A stretch of DNA of 64,000 bases from Erythrobacter sp047872805 (GCF_047872805.1 NZ_JBLQUK010000005.1:124001-188000); one strand, 5' to 3'. Counted from the stretch's first letter, positions 9,101 to 17,860 are shown. Numbers and translations: made by a program. The notes: generated from the letters alone by a model not told the origin.

Positions 9101-10471
9101 CTGGTGCATGTGGCAAGACATGCACTGCGACGTCGGGATCGAGCGGGTGAAGACATGCTGCAACGGATGCCCTGATTCGCGCACCGGCGCTTCGCTATGG
9201 CCATCGCCATTGTGGTCATCATAGGTCTCACCCGGCTGACGCAGACCGCCATGGCCGGATGAATGTCCTGCATCGCCATGATCTTCGCGCATCTGGGTGT
9301 TGATCGTCGGGTCGACGGTAATCGTCTGTCCATCGCGTCCATGCTGAGCATAGACCAGCGAATGGCGTGGTTCGCGGTCATTGGCATAGACCACATGACA
9401 GCTTGCGCAGCCGGAGTGGCGATAATCACCCGGCTGATCATTGGTGCCCATGAACCACGTAAACGGATCGTTGAGCCGGGTCTTATGGATGTTCAAAGCC
9501 GGGATTGCCACGCGCAGGCCAGTGGCTGGACCGCGGTTCGACTGTTTGAGATCGGGCCGGCCAGGTTCCTCAAGCCGCTGGATCAGGCCAGTCGGGTTGG
9601 GCAGGCCAATTTCCGGGAACTGCGACAGGATATTGCGTCCACCGCGCTCAAACACACGGAACACGTCGGCAGGCGGGATCACATGCCACGTCGGCAGCGG
9701 ATAGAGCTGCGACAGCACACCGCGCGCGCGCTGTTCATCGGACAGCTCGCCTTCTTCACCTTCGCCCGGAGACGAGATGACATTGGCAATACCGCTAACC
9801 GTGGCGGGATCGCCGCTGCGAGTGTAGGCTTCACCGAGCATGTAATTTTTGAAGGGCAAGATGCCGTTATTATAGGTCGCACCGCCCCACAGCATTGCGC
9901 CGGTCGCCATGATCGACCGCTCCGCCGCTTCGATCGATTGGATATGGCACGACCCGCAGGCTTCGCGGGCAACGCGGTAATCCGAAGGGTTCACGAATTT
10001 CACAAATTCAGGCGATTCCTGATTGAGCAGCGCATAGGATCGCTGCGGGTTCGCCGATGAGGGAAAATGCCAGCTGCCGGGATATTTGGGCAGCACATGG
10101 GCGGAATCGCGCGCGGCGACATATTCGGGATGGTCTTGCGGCAGATCGGAATTGCCGCGTACGTTTGCATTACCGCCGTGACAGTCGGTGCAGCCCAATC
10201 GCACCGCCGGGGTGGTGTGCATCGTCGGTGCGTCGGTCTGCAGGTGGCAGGTGTAGCAGCCCTCTGATTTCGCATCCATGTCCGCCTGCGATTGACGCGC
10301 AGGTGCAGGCGGCGCGGTGACAAGACTGTAATCGCGATAGGTCGGCTTTTCCTTGTCCGCTGCCTGCGTTTCCGATTGGAACACAGACAGGCCCAGGATC
10401 AGCGTAGCGACCGCAAGGAGCGCATAACGCAGCGACAAACGGCTTTCGGTCGAGATGAGCTTTCCTAGCAT
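6200..10471 (-). CDS. Giant decaheme c-type cytochrome with C-terminal LVIVD beta-propeller
   Basis: This 1423-residue exported protein starts with a signal peptide (hydrophobic core about residues 16-30, ending TQA). Ten CxxCH heme sites lie between residues 72 and about 905; the first is CYTCH at 72, two are close together in CFTCHLSWTTSCGGCH, and the last is CTDCH at 900. Residues about 1000-1350 form LVIVD-type repeats (phrases such as GLVLVDVN, GLVVVDLSDPKSPRL, GLVILNVKNPRAPV), expected to fold as a beta-propeller. No CxxCK site is seen, so it is not NrfA. Its ATG overlaps the stop of the outer-membrane barrel gene by one base (TGATG), which points to co-translation. It may be the periplasmic or surface heme wire of an outer-membrane complex. 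Substrate and exact location are unknown. Confidence 0.85.
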   Translation of the reverse strand: MLGKLISTESRLSLRYALLAVATLILGLSVFQSETQAADKEKPTYRDYSLVTAPPAPARQSQADMDAKSEGCYTCHLQTDAPTMHTTPAVRLGCTDCHGGNANVRGNSDLPQDHPEYVAARDSAHVLPKYPGSWHFPSSANPQRSYALLNQESPEFVKFVNPSDYRVAREACGSCHIQSIEAAERSIMATGAMLWGGATYNNGILPFKNYMLGEAYTRSGDPATVSGIANVISSPGEGEEGELSDEQRARGVLSQLYPLPTWHVIPPADVFRVFERGGRNILSQFPEIGLPNPTGLIQRLEEPGRPDLKQSNRGPATGLRVAIPALNIHKTRLNDPFTWFMGTNDQPGDYRHSGCASCHVVYANDREPRHSLVYAQHGRDGQTITVDPTINTQMREDHGDAGHSSGHGGLRQPGETYDDHNGDGHSEAPVRESGHPLQHVFTRSIPTSQCMSCHMHQPNIFLNSYLGYTMWDYESDAPLMWPGTENATPRPEGMSDEEYAEYYQAQRFPTAEEVRAILDRNPEAASARGLWGDVDFLRNVYDLNPSAEHTQFADYHGHGWNFRAIFKRDRDGNMLDAEGEILRPSQAGDTPEEAAYHDNRWRQRWRRDGEGQFVEPGTNPGEAVHMMSIHAEVGMQCVDCHFEQDTHGNGLIYGEVANAIEIGCKDCHGTADEYPTLRTSGPAAPPEGHNLALLRNPDGERRFEWRENAEGRRVLIQRSLVDPELEWEMSLVKDSVDPSTPVFNAKAARSKLMSRYGAETGRFEFGSGVEEGDRAHRNEEMACFTCHLSWTTSCGGCHLPIEANWKTKSHRYEGGETRNFASYNPQVARDQMFQLGVHQTTKGNQTAPVRSSSALVLSSTNINRERIYVQQPPISAIGFSSQAFAPHFPHTVRLTETKTCTDCHLSEAEDNNAIMAQLLLLGTNYVNFVGMHAWTGLEGGLTAVRVTEYEEPQAVIGSYLHRYSYPDYWRMHVEDNDRELKNWVRGEAFDEDLSGETKPFEEFVNVHEATPGRVGCLQMRGEYLFVAEGRGGFRAYDVASIANKGVSERIITAPFSPLGHDTHIPTQNATCMALATNQPIAPERNTPQMREVNQEQAFLPIYNYAVVTDAVEGLVLVDVNTLADGEFRDNFFERLEYADGSDAWNPGGVLTGAKHVHLAGEVAYITSDRGLVVVDLSDPKSPRLAAVRELSDARASTIQFRYLWVSDAEGVKLFDVTDLRNPIAVPEATYALADARRIYVSRTYAYVAAKGDGLVILNVKNPRAPVLQQKVTLDGTLNDAEDVIVASTNASLFAYVADGRNGMKVLQLTSPDSQRNFYGFSPAPVPELIAWAQTPSPAIALSKGLDRDRAVDETGGQMAVFGRLGSRPFTREEMEQLFMTRSGVPWRVTNEVNMDRWVGRDIGPLRRNADMDAQPEAAELGGE

Positions 10472-12384
10472 CAGTATGTCAACGTCACATTTGCAAGGAC
10501 GGAATAGAATGCGTCCTGGTTGCCAAGATTGTCGAACAGGTCCTTAAACCCGTCGCCCGCGACCAGCGCGGCGCCCGACAGACGAAACACAATGTTCTGC
10601 GTAGCCTTTGGCCGCCAGATTGCAGAGGCCGAAAGATCATAGCCGATTTCTTCAGGGATCGTTCCTTCAATCCTCAAATTCTCCAGCGTGGTGGTGTCTT
10701 CGAACCAGAGATGGTTGGCATTGGCGCTGATACGGAATTCAGGGGTGAGATCGAAATCCGCACCCACTCCGATCAACCACAGGCCGGGATTGTTGAAGTT
10801 TGATTGCCCCTGCTCTTTGGAAGAGCGCAGATTGTTCAAAATGCCGTTGCGGCTGTTCACCGAAATGACGCGCCCGCCGCCGGCAAAGGGGATTGTCTGG
10901 CGGATCCAGTAAGATGTATCAGCCCCCGCAAACACCGGGTTTTCGAATATCGCATCGAAACCGGTTTCTTCATTATCATAGGGATCGCTGTCGCCGCTCT
11001 GGTAAAGGCCTGAAAGCCGGAAACGCATCCAGTCACGGTCATAGCTTAACTCAACAGCGCCGAATTGGGCGTTGATATCGGCAGGTTCGCCGGTGAAGGT
11101 GTTGTTGCGATCCTCACCCAGCGCCCAATAAGCGCTCGCCGTGATGTTGATCCGCCCGATCCGGCCATCGGCATTATAGCCGATATAAAACACGTCATAT
11201 TCGCGTCCACGCAAATCGCCAATTAGCGCAGGTCGTACTGGAAACCCGTTATCGTCGATTTCGATATCGTCAGCTTCGCGGTTGCGGTTGTAGGCGAGCG
11301 TAATCTGGCTGGTCAGCGCCGGAATCAGGAAATCCTGGCGATAGAGATTGGCGATGAACACCAGATCATCGCGCGGGCTCTGAACAACCGAATTAAGCCC
11401 GCTGTTGGTGTCTTTTTCAAGCCGCCAGAACGCAGCAAGGTTGAACTGCAACCGGTTGTTGTCGCGGTTGCCGAACAACCGCACGCCCAATTGCTGATCG
11501 TTGAACAGAAACCCGCGAAAATCAGCCTGAAACGGCTGAATCCCAGCGCGCACCGAGATAAAATCAAACCGGTCATTGTCGTATTGGGAGAAGTGGTAAT
11601 CGACGAATGCTTCCTGCACGCCAAGGAAATGGTCGAGCCGGTGGCTTTCGCGCGAGGGTTCGACAAACAGCACCCGGCGTTCAGGCACATCGACATAATT
11701 GACATTGTAGGCGAATGTCAGCCGGTATTCGACCGAAGGCGGTTTATAAGCGGTGCTGCCCTTGAGCAACGCAAAACCTGCGATGAAAGTCTGCGAAAGA
11801 ACGGTCGAGAAATCGTTGCCAAAAACATCGAGCCGGTCGGGGTCCTCGGTCGTCTGGATGCCGACCGGAATCGGGAAAGTGCGCGGCTCATAGACCGTAT
11901 CGCTGATCAGGTTGGCGACAAAAAACCAGTCATTGCCGGTAATCGGCAACCACGGCACCTTGGCCGGGTTGATCGGGCGATCGCCCTTGTATGTGTTCTG
12001 GTTATAGGGGTCGAAAATGTCTTCTTCGATAATCCCGAGCCCTTCGATCAGACGCCACCGATCAGGAATCGGGACTTGATCGGGTGAAAAGGCTTGCGGC
12101 GGCGGCGCACGGATCGCGCCTTCGTTTTCCTGCTCGATCTCATCGGGCAGCGGCGAATTGAAACCGGGCCGCTCACGCCCGTCGATGATGTCGCGGTCAA
12201 GCGGTTCGGGATCAGGATTTGCGGTCTGGTTCAGCCCTTCCGGCGCGTCTTCAACCTGACCTTGCGGCTCAGCGTCTTGTTGCGCAGAAGGTGGGGCGGC
12301 AGCCGGATCCGCGGCCACAGCGGAGACTTCCGCAATAGCCAAGGGCTGCGACAGGATGACCAACGGTATCAGAGAGAAAGCCAT
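10471..12384 (-). CDS. Outer-membrane beta-barrel protein of the multiheme operon
   Basis: This 637-residue protein has an N-terminal hydrophobic export signal (ending near AVAA) that oddly lacks positive charge in its n-region. A Pro/Glu/Asp-rich linker runs to about residue 120. The rest is rich in alternating aromatic/polar strands and ends in YSVLANVTLTY, a typical C-terminal outer-membrane insertion signal. A GAGGGG ribosome-binding site lies about eight bases before the ATG at 12384. It sits two bases after the GlcG-like gene and overlaps the decaheme gene. By analogy with MtrB/PioB porins it could sheath a multiheme wire, but I see no N-terminal CxxC typical of MtrB, so it is not clearly that family. 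Confidence 0.75.
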   Translation of the reverse strand: MAFSLIPLVILSQPLAIAEVSAVAADPAAAPPSAQQDAEPQGQVEDAPEGLNQTANPDPEPLDRDIIDGRERPGFNSPLPDEIEQENEGAIRAPPPQAFSPDQVPIPDRWRLIEGLGIIEEDIFDPYNQNTYKGDRPINPAKVPWLPITGNDWFFVANLISDTVYEPRTFPIPVGIQTTEDPDRLDVFGNDFSTVLSQTFIAGFALLKGSTAYKPPSVEYRLTFAYNVNYVDVPERRVLFVEPSRESHRLDHFLGVQEAFVDYHFSQYDNDRFDFISVRAGIQPFQADFRGFLFNDQQLGVRLFGNRDNNRLQFNLAAFWRLEKDTNSGLNSVVQSPRDDLVFIANLYRQDFLIPALTSQITLAYNRNREADDIEIDDNGFPVRPALIGDLRGREYDVFYIGYNADGRIGRINITASAYWALGEDRNNTFTGEPADINAQFGAVELSYDRDWMRFRLSGLYQSGDSDPYDNEETGFDAIFENPVFAGADTSYWIRQTIPFAGGGRVISVNSRNGILNNLRSSKEQGQSNFNNPGLWLIGVGADFDLTPEFRISANANHLWFEDTTTLENLRIEGTIPEEIGYDLSASAIWRPKATQNIVFRLSGAALVAGDGFKDLFDNLGNQDAFYSVLANVTLTY

Positions 12385-12386
12385 CG

Positions 12387-14336
12387 CTACAGCCCCTCAC
12401 ATACATTCTGCGCCGGATCATCGAGGAACGGAGCGAATGGACAATTGATGTAGCGCAATCTCACTTGGCGGCTGCCAACTTGCACCACGATGCGGTCGGC
12501 GCGAATGTCGTTGGGAGCATTTCCCAATGTGCCTGTGCGAACCCCGGCATTATGCAAACCCAGGAAACTGATCATGTCATCCTGATCGATCCCGTCGCCA
12601 GATACGCCGATCCCGCCGACCAACTGATTGCCGCGATAGACCGGCACCGACCCTGGGAAAATCTGGATGCCGTTATCGATCCTGCTGCCTTGCCCTGCAA
12701 CGCTGGGCAATGATGTGCAGCCGCGATTGGTGTCATTTGCCGATGCACCTAGGACGAAGCTCAGATGCTCTGCCAAATTACCGAGCACCAGCGCTGATTG
12801 CAGACCCGTAGAGAACGGATTGAATTGTTCAATCGGGCGCGACAGCGGCCCGTTGGGTGTCCCGACTTCACCATCGGGGAAATAAGGGCGCGATAAATTG
12901 CCGCCCGAACGGTCCGCAAAAGCGAAGGTGCCTGTGAGAGCATTCGGATCATTCAGGAACGTTCGAACGCGCTGCACATATTCAGGGACCTCGCCTTGCG
13001 CGGCGAGCAACTCATTCGCGGCAAAGGGACCCGAGAAGAAATTGGCCGTGCGCGCCTTTTGCAAGCTGGTATCAGTGCCAAAAATCGGGGCATCTGGCGA
13101 CCGGACAATACCGAGTATGCGCCCGCGCGTATCGACCAGACTGATAGAAACCTGCGCCCGGCTATCGAGCGGGCGGCGGATCTGCGCGCGCGCGCGGCTC
13201 ATAACCGTAAACGCTTCTTCGAGGATCGCTGCCGCTTCGGCCTGGGTGATCGGTGCGGAGACATCTGCGCCGTCGGTTCCGCCGCGCACCGGGAAACGGT
13301 TGGTCCCTGCACCGTCAGTCAGAATGAAGGCATCCCGGTTGGCGAACTCTGTCGCGGTCGATGGCCGGATACCCGAAGCCTCCGAACCATAAGCAGTCCC
13401 AGCACGGATCGCTGCATTGGTGTATCCCCGCACTGCTACCAGCCCGCCTGGCGTCCCGGTAAAGCTGGCCCCCGAAACATTGCTGAGCGAATTGTAGGTG
13501 GTGTCGGTGTAGCGCAGGGAGGTTCCATCCGCCGAAATCCGGTCTGCGCGGATTTCTACCGGCGCCTCAAACCCGATTGTCCCAGCCAGTGCGATCGCTT
13601 CATCAGCGTCAATATCCACATCAAGCACATTGGGGTCAAAGCCATAAACCCCGTCTGCCGAAACTCCGACGCCGCCAACTACGACGCCGTTTTTGTAAAG
13701 TGGAAATCCGCCGGCATCGGCTGAAAGCCCGAGCGGAGAACGCTGCGGACCGATCGTTCCATCCGAAAACCGCGCTGACAAGTCAGAGCAAGGCAGTTGT
13801 GTGAACTGCACGCCGAACAACGGACCACTTTCCAGTCCCACCGTCGTTGGTGCGGGCGGGAAGTGTTGCTGCGCAATCTGCGATGCGACGCGAGTGGAAA
13901 AAGCATTGCCGCCGCTGGACAGATAGGCGCCCGTCACCGCCTTGGCGATGGCTGCGGTCTCTGCCGGAACATCAAGCCCCTGAATATCGATATTCTGCCC
14001 ATTGGGAGCATCGGGGATCGCCGCAGTCAACGGCGCACCGGGCATACGGAACACCGCCAGAACATTGCCCACCCGGTCGGTAACCGCGATAACTGCAGGG
14101 GTGCCCTGCGCTGTAGCCTGCGCGGCAGCCCGTGCGATCACGTTTTGCACATCGCTGACCGACAGACTTTCGAGCGCCGGTACAGAAAATACCTGACCCG
14201 CAGGCGGCGGCGCAGGGGGCGAAGGGGGCGGCGCATTGCCGGTGCCCCCACCCGCCGGCGCAGAGGAGCCTCCGCCACCGCAAGCAGTTAACACCAACAA
14301 CGGCGCCGCAACGATGGTTTTCCACCCCCCAACCAT
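12387..14336 (-). CDS. Lipoprotein with two GlcG/HbpS (DUF336) heme-binding-type domains
   Basis: This 649-residue protein opens with a lipoprotein signal (LLVLTAC, then a Gly/Ser/Pro-rich linker to about residue 50). The first GlcG/HbpS-like domain starts at LESLSVSDVQNVIARAAAQ and includes AVIAVTDRVGNVLAVFRMPG; a second, near residues 360-620, has AAAILEEAFTVMSRARAQI and VSISLVDTRGRILGIVRSPD. Each domain also has a GGVGVSADG/GGIGVSGDG phrase typical of the family. HbpS of Streptomyces binds and degrades heme extracellularly; GlcG itself has no known reaction. Placement between a pentaheme cytochrome and an outer-membrane barrel, with two-base gaps, suggests a heme-related or structural role in the same complex. 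The function is inferred. Confidence 0.8.
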   Translation of the reverse strand: MVGGWKTIVAAPLLVLTACGGGGSSAPAGGGTGNAPPPSPPAPPPAGQVFSVPALESLSVSDVQNVIARAAAQATAQGTPAVIAVTDRVGNVLAVFRMPGAPLTAAIPDAPNGQNIDIQGLDVPAETAAIAKAVTGAYLSSGGNAFSTRVASQIAQQHFPPAPTTVGLESGPLFGVQFTQLPCSDLSARFSDGTIGPQRSPLGLSADAGGFPLYKNGVVVGGVGVSADGVYGFDPNVLDVDIDADEAIALAGTIGFEAPVEIRADRISADGTSLRYTDTTYNSLSNVSGASFTGTPGGLVAVRGYTNAAIRAGTAYGSEASGIRPSTATEFANRDAFILTDGAGTNRFPVRGGTDGADVSAPITQAEAAAILEEAFTVMSRARAQIRRPLDSRAQVSISLVDTRGRILGIVRSPDAPIFGTDTSLQKARTANFFSGPFAANELLAAQGEVPEYVQRVRTFLNDPNALTGTFAFADRSGGNLSRPYFPDGEVGTPNGPLSRPIEQFNPFSTGLQSALVLGNLAEHLSFVLGASANDTNRGCTSLPSVAGQGSRIDNGIQIFPGSVPVYRGNQLVGGIGVSGDGIDQDDMISFLGLHNAGVRTGTLGNAPNDIRADRIVVQVGSRQVRLRYINCPFAPFLDDPAQNVCEGL

Positions 14337-14338
14337 AA

Positions 14339-15754
14339 TTATTGCAACCTGCGAATGGCGGTGGTCGCCGAATTCAGCGCAGTGCGGAAATCGGCAGGGC
14401 GATATGAATTGGGTTCTTCGACCGCTGAATAAGCGCGGTTGATATCAGCGCGGATGCCGGCGGCAGCGCCTGCGGTGACACGGCCATTGCTAACCAGACC
14501 ATTGAGCAGCGTATCGATCGCCATCACAGCCTGCACCGAACCCGAATAATCGGTGAAGCGCGGGCGGGTTGCGTTGCCGCCAATGATAGCAATCACCTCA
14601 AACGCATCGGCATCAATATAGGCCCGCTGGCTCAGCGCATTGGACAGCGCTCCGGCGCGCTGAGCCAGTGTCCCGGCTGCTTCGCGCGCGGCCTCGGGAC
14701 TGCCCTGCCCCATCGCGCGGTGGAAGGCACGGCTGGCAGTCTGAAAACTTTCTGCCTGCCCCGGCACGAGTGCCCCGGCGACCGCCGACAGCATGATGAT
14801 ATTTTCATCATTGAACGGAGGATTGCCAAACGGAATTGGACGCTCAGGATTGACCTCAAAGGTCAGGCGCCGCTGGTCTGAATCCTGAATTTCGCGGTGG
14901 CAACTGTGACAATCATAAAAATAGAGCTGCGGAAACGCGCCCTCCATGCCGAATTTAGGCTGCGCAAAAAGGCGGGTCGCCCGCCGCACTGCCTCGGCTT
15001 GTCCGACCGCCCAGAACCGCACCGCATCGGGCTTGCGCTTACGAGCGATATAGTCGTCATCAATATCGTGATGCTGTTGCAGCGCGCTGAACAGGTCGAG
15101 CTCGAACGACACGCGCGGATGACCAGCGGCCATCATCGAATGGGTGACAAACTGTCCGGTCTTTTCCGAGCCGTAATGGCAATCAAGGCAGACGCTGGCG
15201 CGCGCTTGAGGATTGTCGAGCGGGGTTAGGCCATCGGCAACATTGGAAGCATGGGTTGCAGGTCGGGCATAATGCGTCGCCAGCCATCCCTCGGCGGCTC
15301 CGTGACAGCTTTCACAACCAACCCCGTCGCTCAGTTGAAAACGTTCCCCGCGCTGAGAAGCGGGCGCATAGGTCGCATGACAACCCAGGCATTGGGGGGC
15401 CTGCGTTGCTGGGCCATAGCCAAGGCTGCTGGCGATTTGTTGACCTCTGCGCCCCGCTAGCACTGCGTAGGCACGGCTGTGTGCGCCGCTGACCGAGGAC
15501 GGCTCCTGCCAACTGGCGATTTCATCTTGACGAACAACCGCGCCATTGCCTTCGGCGCGGCCATGGCAGGTTGAACCCGCGCAGCTCGCCACACCTTCGA
15601 ATGTGCCGTTCCCATATGCGATTGCCGCAGGATAGGCCGCGATCAGCCCGAGCACGGCAAACAGGCGGACAAATCCGGCCCATTTGCCTGACAAGCCAGT
15701 GACTTTCCGACGCAAGGAAGCGGTCCACTTCCAATTCGGCCTTGATATTGTCAT
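14339..15754 (-). CDS. c554-like multiheme cytochrome c (five heme sites)
   Basis: I chose the ATG at 15754 because a GGGGGG tract lies seven bases upstream and the protein then begins a few residues before a normal export signal (FVRLFAVLGLIAAYPAAIAYG); the longer frame to 15928 adds 58 unlikely residues. The 471-residue protein has one CX4CH site (CAGSTCH) and four CxxCH sites (CLGCH, CESCH, CLDCH, CHSCH), with extra distal histidines such as THSMMAAGHP. The pattern resembles the cytochrome c554/hydroxylamine-oxidoreductase-related group. It is the first gene of the four-gene operon. It probably carries electrons in the periplasm between the inner-membrane module and the outer-membrane decaheme. 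It lacks the eight-heme pattern expected of a full HAO. Confidence 0.85.
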   Translation of the reverse strand: MTISRPNWKWTASLRRKVTGLSGKWAGFVRLFAVLGLIAAYPAAIAYGNGTFEGVASCAGSTCHGRAEGNGAVVRQDEIASWQEPSSVSGAHSRAYAVLAGRRGQQIASSLGYGPATQAPQCLGCHATYAPASQRGERFQLSDGVGCESCHGAAEGWLATHYARPATHASNVADGLTPLDNPQARASVCLDCHYGSEKTGQFVTHSMMAAGHPRVSFELDLFSALQQHHDIDDDYIARKRKPDAVRFWAVGQAEAVRRATRLFAQPKFGMEGAFPQLYFYDCHSCHREIQDSDQRRLTFEVNPERPIPFGNPPFNDENIIMLSAVAGALVPGQAESFQTASRAFHRAMGQGSPEAAREAAGTLAQRAGALSNALSQRAYIDADAFEVIAIIGGNATRPRFTDYSGSVQAVMAIDTLLNGLVSNGRVTAGAAAGIRADINRAYSAVEEPNSYRPADFRTALNSATTAIRRLQ

Positions 15755-16135
15755 CTCATACCCCCCACGAGATGCCTTAACTTTGCTCTTTTCTCGCCGC
15801 TGCGCAAGTCTTGCATCGATTGCACTTCGTCGAAACCCCCAGCCAATGCCCGCCAGCAAACTAGCAGGGCGCTGCGCCCAAGGCTTGTATAGTCCCGTCA
15901 AATCAAAGCGCTCTGCCTCAATTCCCATCCGCGAGTCTTTCTTGGATGGCGATCCCTGAGCGCCTTCTCACAAGCTTGAGCCAGGGATGCAACAACCAAT
16001 GCTGAAAATCGGCTACAAAACGCAAGAAAATGATCTTTCTGCGCATTTGAGCAGGGCAAAGTGACGTTTCGATCCTTTCCCATTCAGTCGCTGAGGGTCA
16101 TGATGCGATCACTGTATGGGGGAGCAATCAACATC
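15755..16135. other. Divergent intergenic region, no gene seen
   Basis: These 381 bases separate the c554-like gene from the flavin oxidase. I see no credible coding frame. A 13-bp palindrome, GGGCGC-T-GCGCCC, lies at 15867-15879 and could be a protein-binding site. The region must hold the promoter of the cytochrome operon, but no clear -35/-10 pair stands out. Confidence 0.5.
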
Positions 16136-17860
16136 ATGGCCGCGGCACCGATTCCACTTGAGGCTGATGGCTTCTATCACCCTTGCAGCGAAAGCGAGGT
16201 CATCGCGCTGATCCAATTCGCCAGATCCAATGCACTGCATGTGCGCGGTCGCGGAGCGACGCATTCCGTCGCATGGAGCATCTACACCGATCCGGTCGAT
16301 GCCCATCCGCCCAACCGCACGCTGCAACAATCGCCGCCGCCGGGCGAAGTCAACCTGGCCTTTGACAAGATGCGCGACCTTGAATGGGTGGACGCAGCGG
16401 GGGGCGTGATCGAAGCTGGTCCGGGCATCAATCTGGGCTGGGACCCGCAGGACCCGTTTGGCGTCTCAACCCTCGAAAACAGCCTGCTGCATCAGATTTT
16501 TGAACAAGGCTGGGCGGTTGATACGCTGGGCGGCATCACTCACCAGACTCTTGCCGGTTTTACCGCCACTGGTTCGGCCGGGGGGTCGACCCGCCACGGC
16601 TGGGACAATGTGATCGCGTTCAGAATTGTCGATGGTTTGGGCAATGCCGAATGGATCGATCGGGATCATCCCCATTTCGACGCGATGGGAACGTCGATGG
16701 GGCTGCTGGGGATCGTCACCCGTCTGCGCATGCAATTGGTGCCGATGTACAACATCACGGGCACAGAGATCATGACGGCGATCGGCGGAGCCGACGCACC
16801 CATGGATTTCCTTGGCGATGGGACCGCCCATCCGGCCCAACCGAGTCTCGGCGATTTTCTTAAAGAGCAGCCTTATGCAAGGGTCGTATGGTGGCCGCAA
16901 AAGGGGGCAGAGCGCATCCAGACATGGCAGGCCGAACGGGCCCTACGAAACGACCGAAATCTGATTCCCTATCAACAATTCACCCCTGATTTTGGCGGGC
17001 AGACCGAAATGCTGCTAGCATCGGTGGTGTTCATGCTGGCGGGCAACACCAACCCGCTGCGGATCATCGGCCTGATCTGGCAAAAGATCGGCATTTATCT
17101 TGAGAATCTCGCGTTTGCTCTAAGGCAAAGTGGCAGTGGTTCGTTTTCGCGGTTCTTCACCTATCTGCTTGGCTGTGTGACCGGCATAATTGTGTGGGTT
17201 CTGGGTCTGGTGCTCGCCTTTTTGAGTGGGCTGATGCGAATTGCCTTTCCCAAACTGCTGCCGATTTTTCAGCCGCTGACCAAACCAGGCGCCGAAACCC
17301 ACTTTCACGATTATTACTGGCGCAGTCTGTGCATGGATAACACCGTAAGCGACGGACTGCTGGGGACCGAATTCACCGAAATCTGGGTGCCGATCCAATA
17401 CACGCAGCGGGTGATGAACCTCTACCAATCGATGTTTGAGGCCGGGGGCAATGCAGCGACGGGATATTTCTCAACCGAAGTGTATGGTGGTCCGCCCACC
17501 GCAGGTTGGATGCATCCCGGCTACACCGACGGGAGCGATGAGTATAAAGACGGAAGCGTGCGGATCGATGTCTATTGGTTCCGCGACAACCAAGGCATTC
17601 CCAATCTGGATGAGGGCTTTCTCGATCAATATTGGGAGGTCCTGCGCGACAATGGCGTCCCGTTCCGCCTCCATTGGGGCAAATTCGTCCCCCGCTATGA
17701 TTTCGCAGATTGGGCAGCCCATTATCGGGCAAACCTGCCGCGCTTCGATGATTTTATGGCGCTGCGCGAGGCACGCGATCCCGATGGCTTGTTCTTTACG
17801 GACTATTGGCGCCTGAGACTGACCGGCTCGACATCCATCGAGACTGTCGTAAGCGATTGA
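16136..17860 (+). CDS. FAD-dependent oxidase of the VAO/aldonolactone oxidase type
   Basis: The ATG at 16136 has a GGGGGAG tract about ten bases upstream and is preferred to a GTG at 16061; the product is then 574 residues. The N-terminal half has the VAO/PCMH FAD-binding pattern: RGRGATHSVAW for the pyrophosphate loop, and later GGITHQTLAGFTATGSAGGS and LGIVTRLRMQLVPMY. The C-terminal third ends LREARDPDGLFFTDYWRLRL, like the substrate domain of sugar-lactone oxidases. A strongly hydrophobic stretch (FFTYLLGCVTGIIVWVLGLV and following) sits mid-protein near residues 335-380, which is unusual for this family and suggests membrane attachment. The gene stands alone on the plus strand. Its substrate cannot be read from the sequence. 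Confidence 0.75.
   Translation: MAAAPIPLEADGFYHPCSESEVIALIQFARSNALHVRGRGATHSVAWSIYTDPVDAHPPNRTLQQSPPPGEVNLAFDKMRDLEWVDAAGGVIEAGPGINLGWDPQDPFGVSTLENSLLHQIFEQGWAVDTLGGITHQTLAGFTATGSAGGSTRHGWDNVIAFRIVDGLGNAEWIDRDHPHFDAMGTSMGLLGIVTRLRMQLVPMYNITGTEIMTAIGGADAPMDFLGDGTAHPAQPSLGDFLKEQPYARVVWWPQKGAERIQTWQAERALRNDRNLIPYQQFTPDFGGQTEMLLASVVFMLAGNTNPLRIIGLIWQKIGIYLENLAFALRQSGSGSFSRFFTYLLGCVTGIIVWVLGLVLAFLSGLMRIAFPKLLPIFQPLTKPGAETHFHDYYWRSLCMDNTVSDGLLGTEFTEIWVPIQYTQRVMNLYQSMFEAGGNAATGYFSTEVYGGPPTAGWMHPGYTDGSDEYKDGSVRIDVYWFRDNQGIPNLDEGFLDQYWEVLRDNGVPFRLHWGKFVPRYDFADWAAHYRANLPRFDDFMALREARDPDGLFFTDYWRLRLTGSTSIETVVSD

Noticed and set aside
6200..10471. Decaheme protein as NrfA-type nitrite reductase or hydroxylamine oxidoreductase
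   Set aside because: No CxxCK site is visible and the length and LVIVD tail do not fit either enzyme.
10471..12384. Naming the barrel MtrB/PioB
   Set aside because: The N-terminal CxxC and family phrases of MtrB are absent; only a general barrel call is supported.
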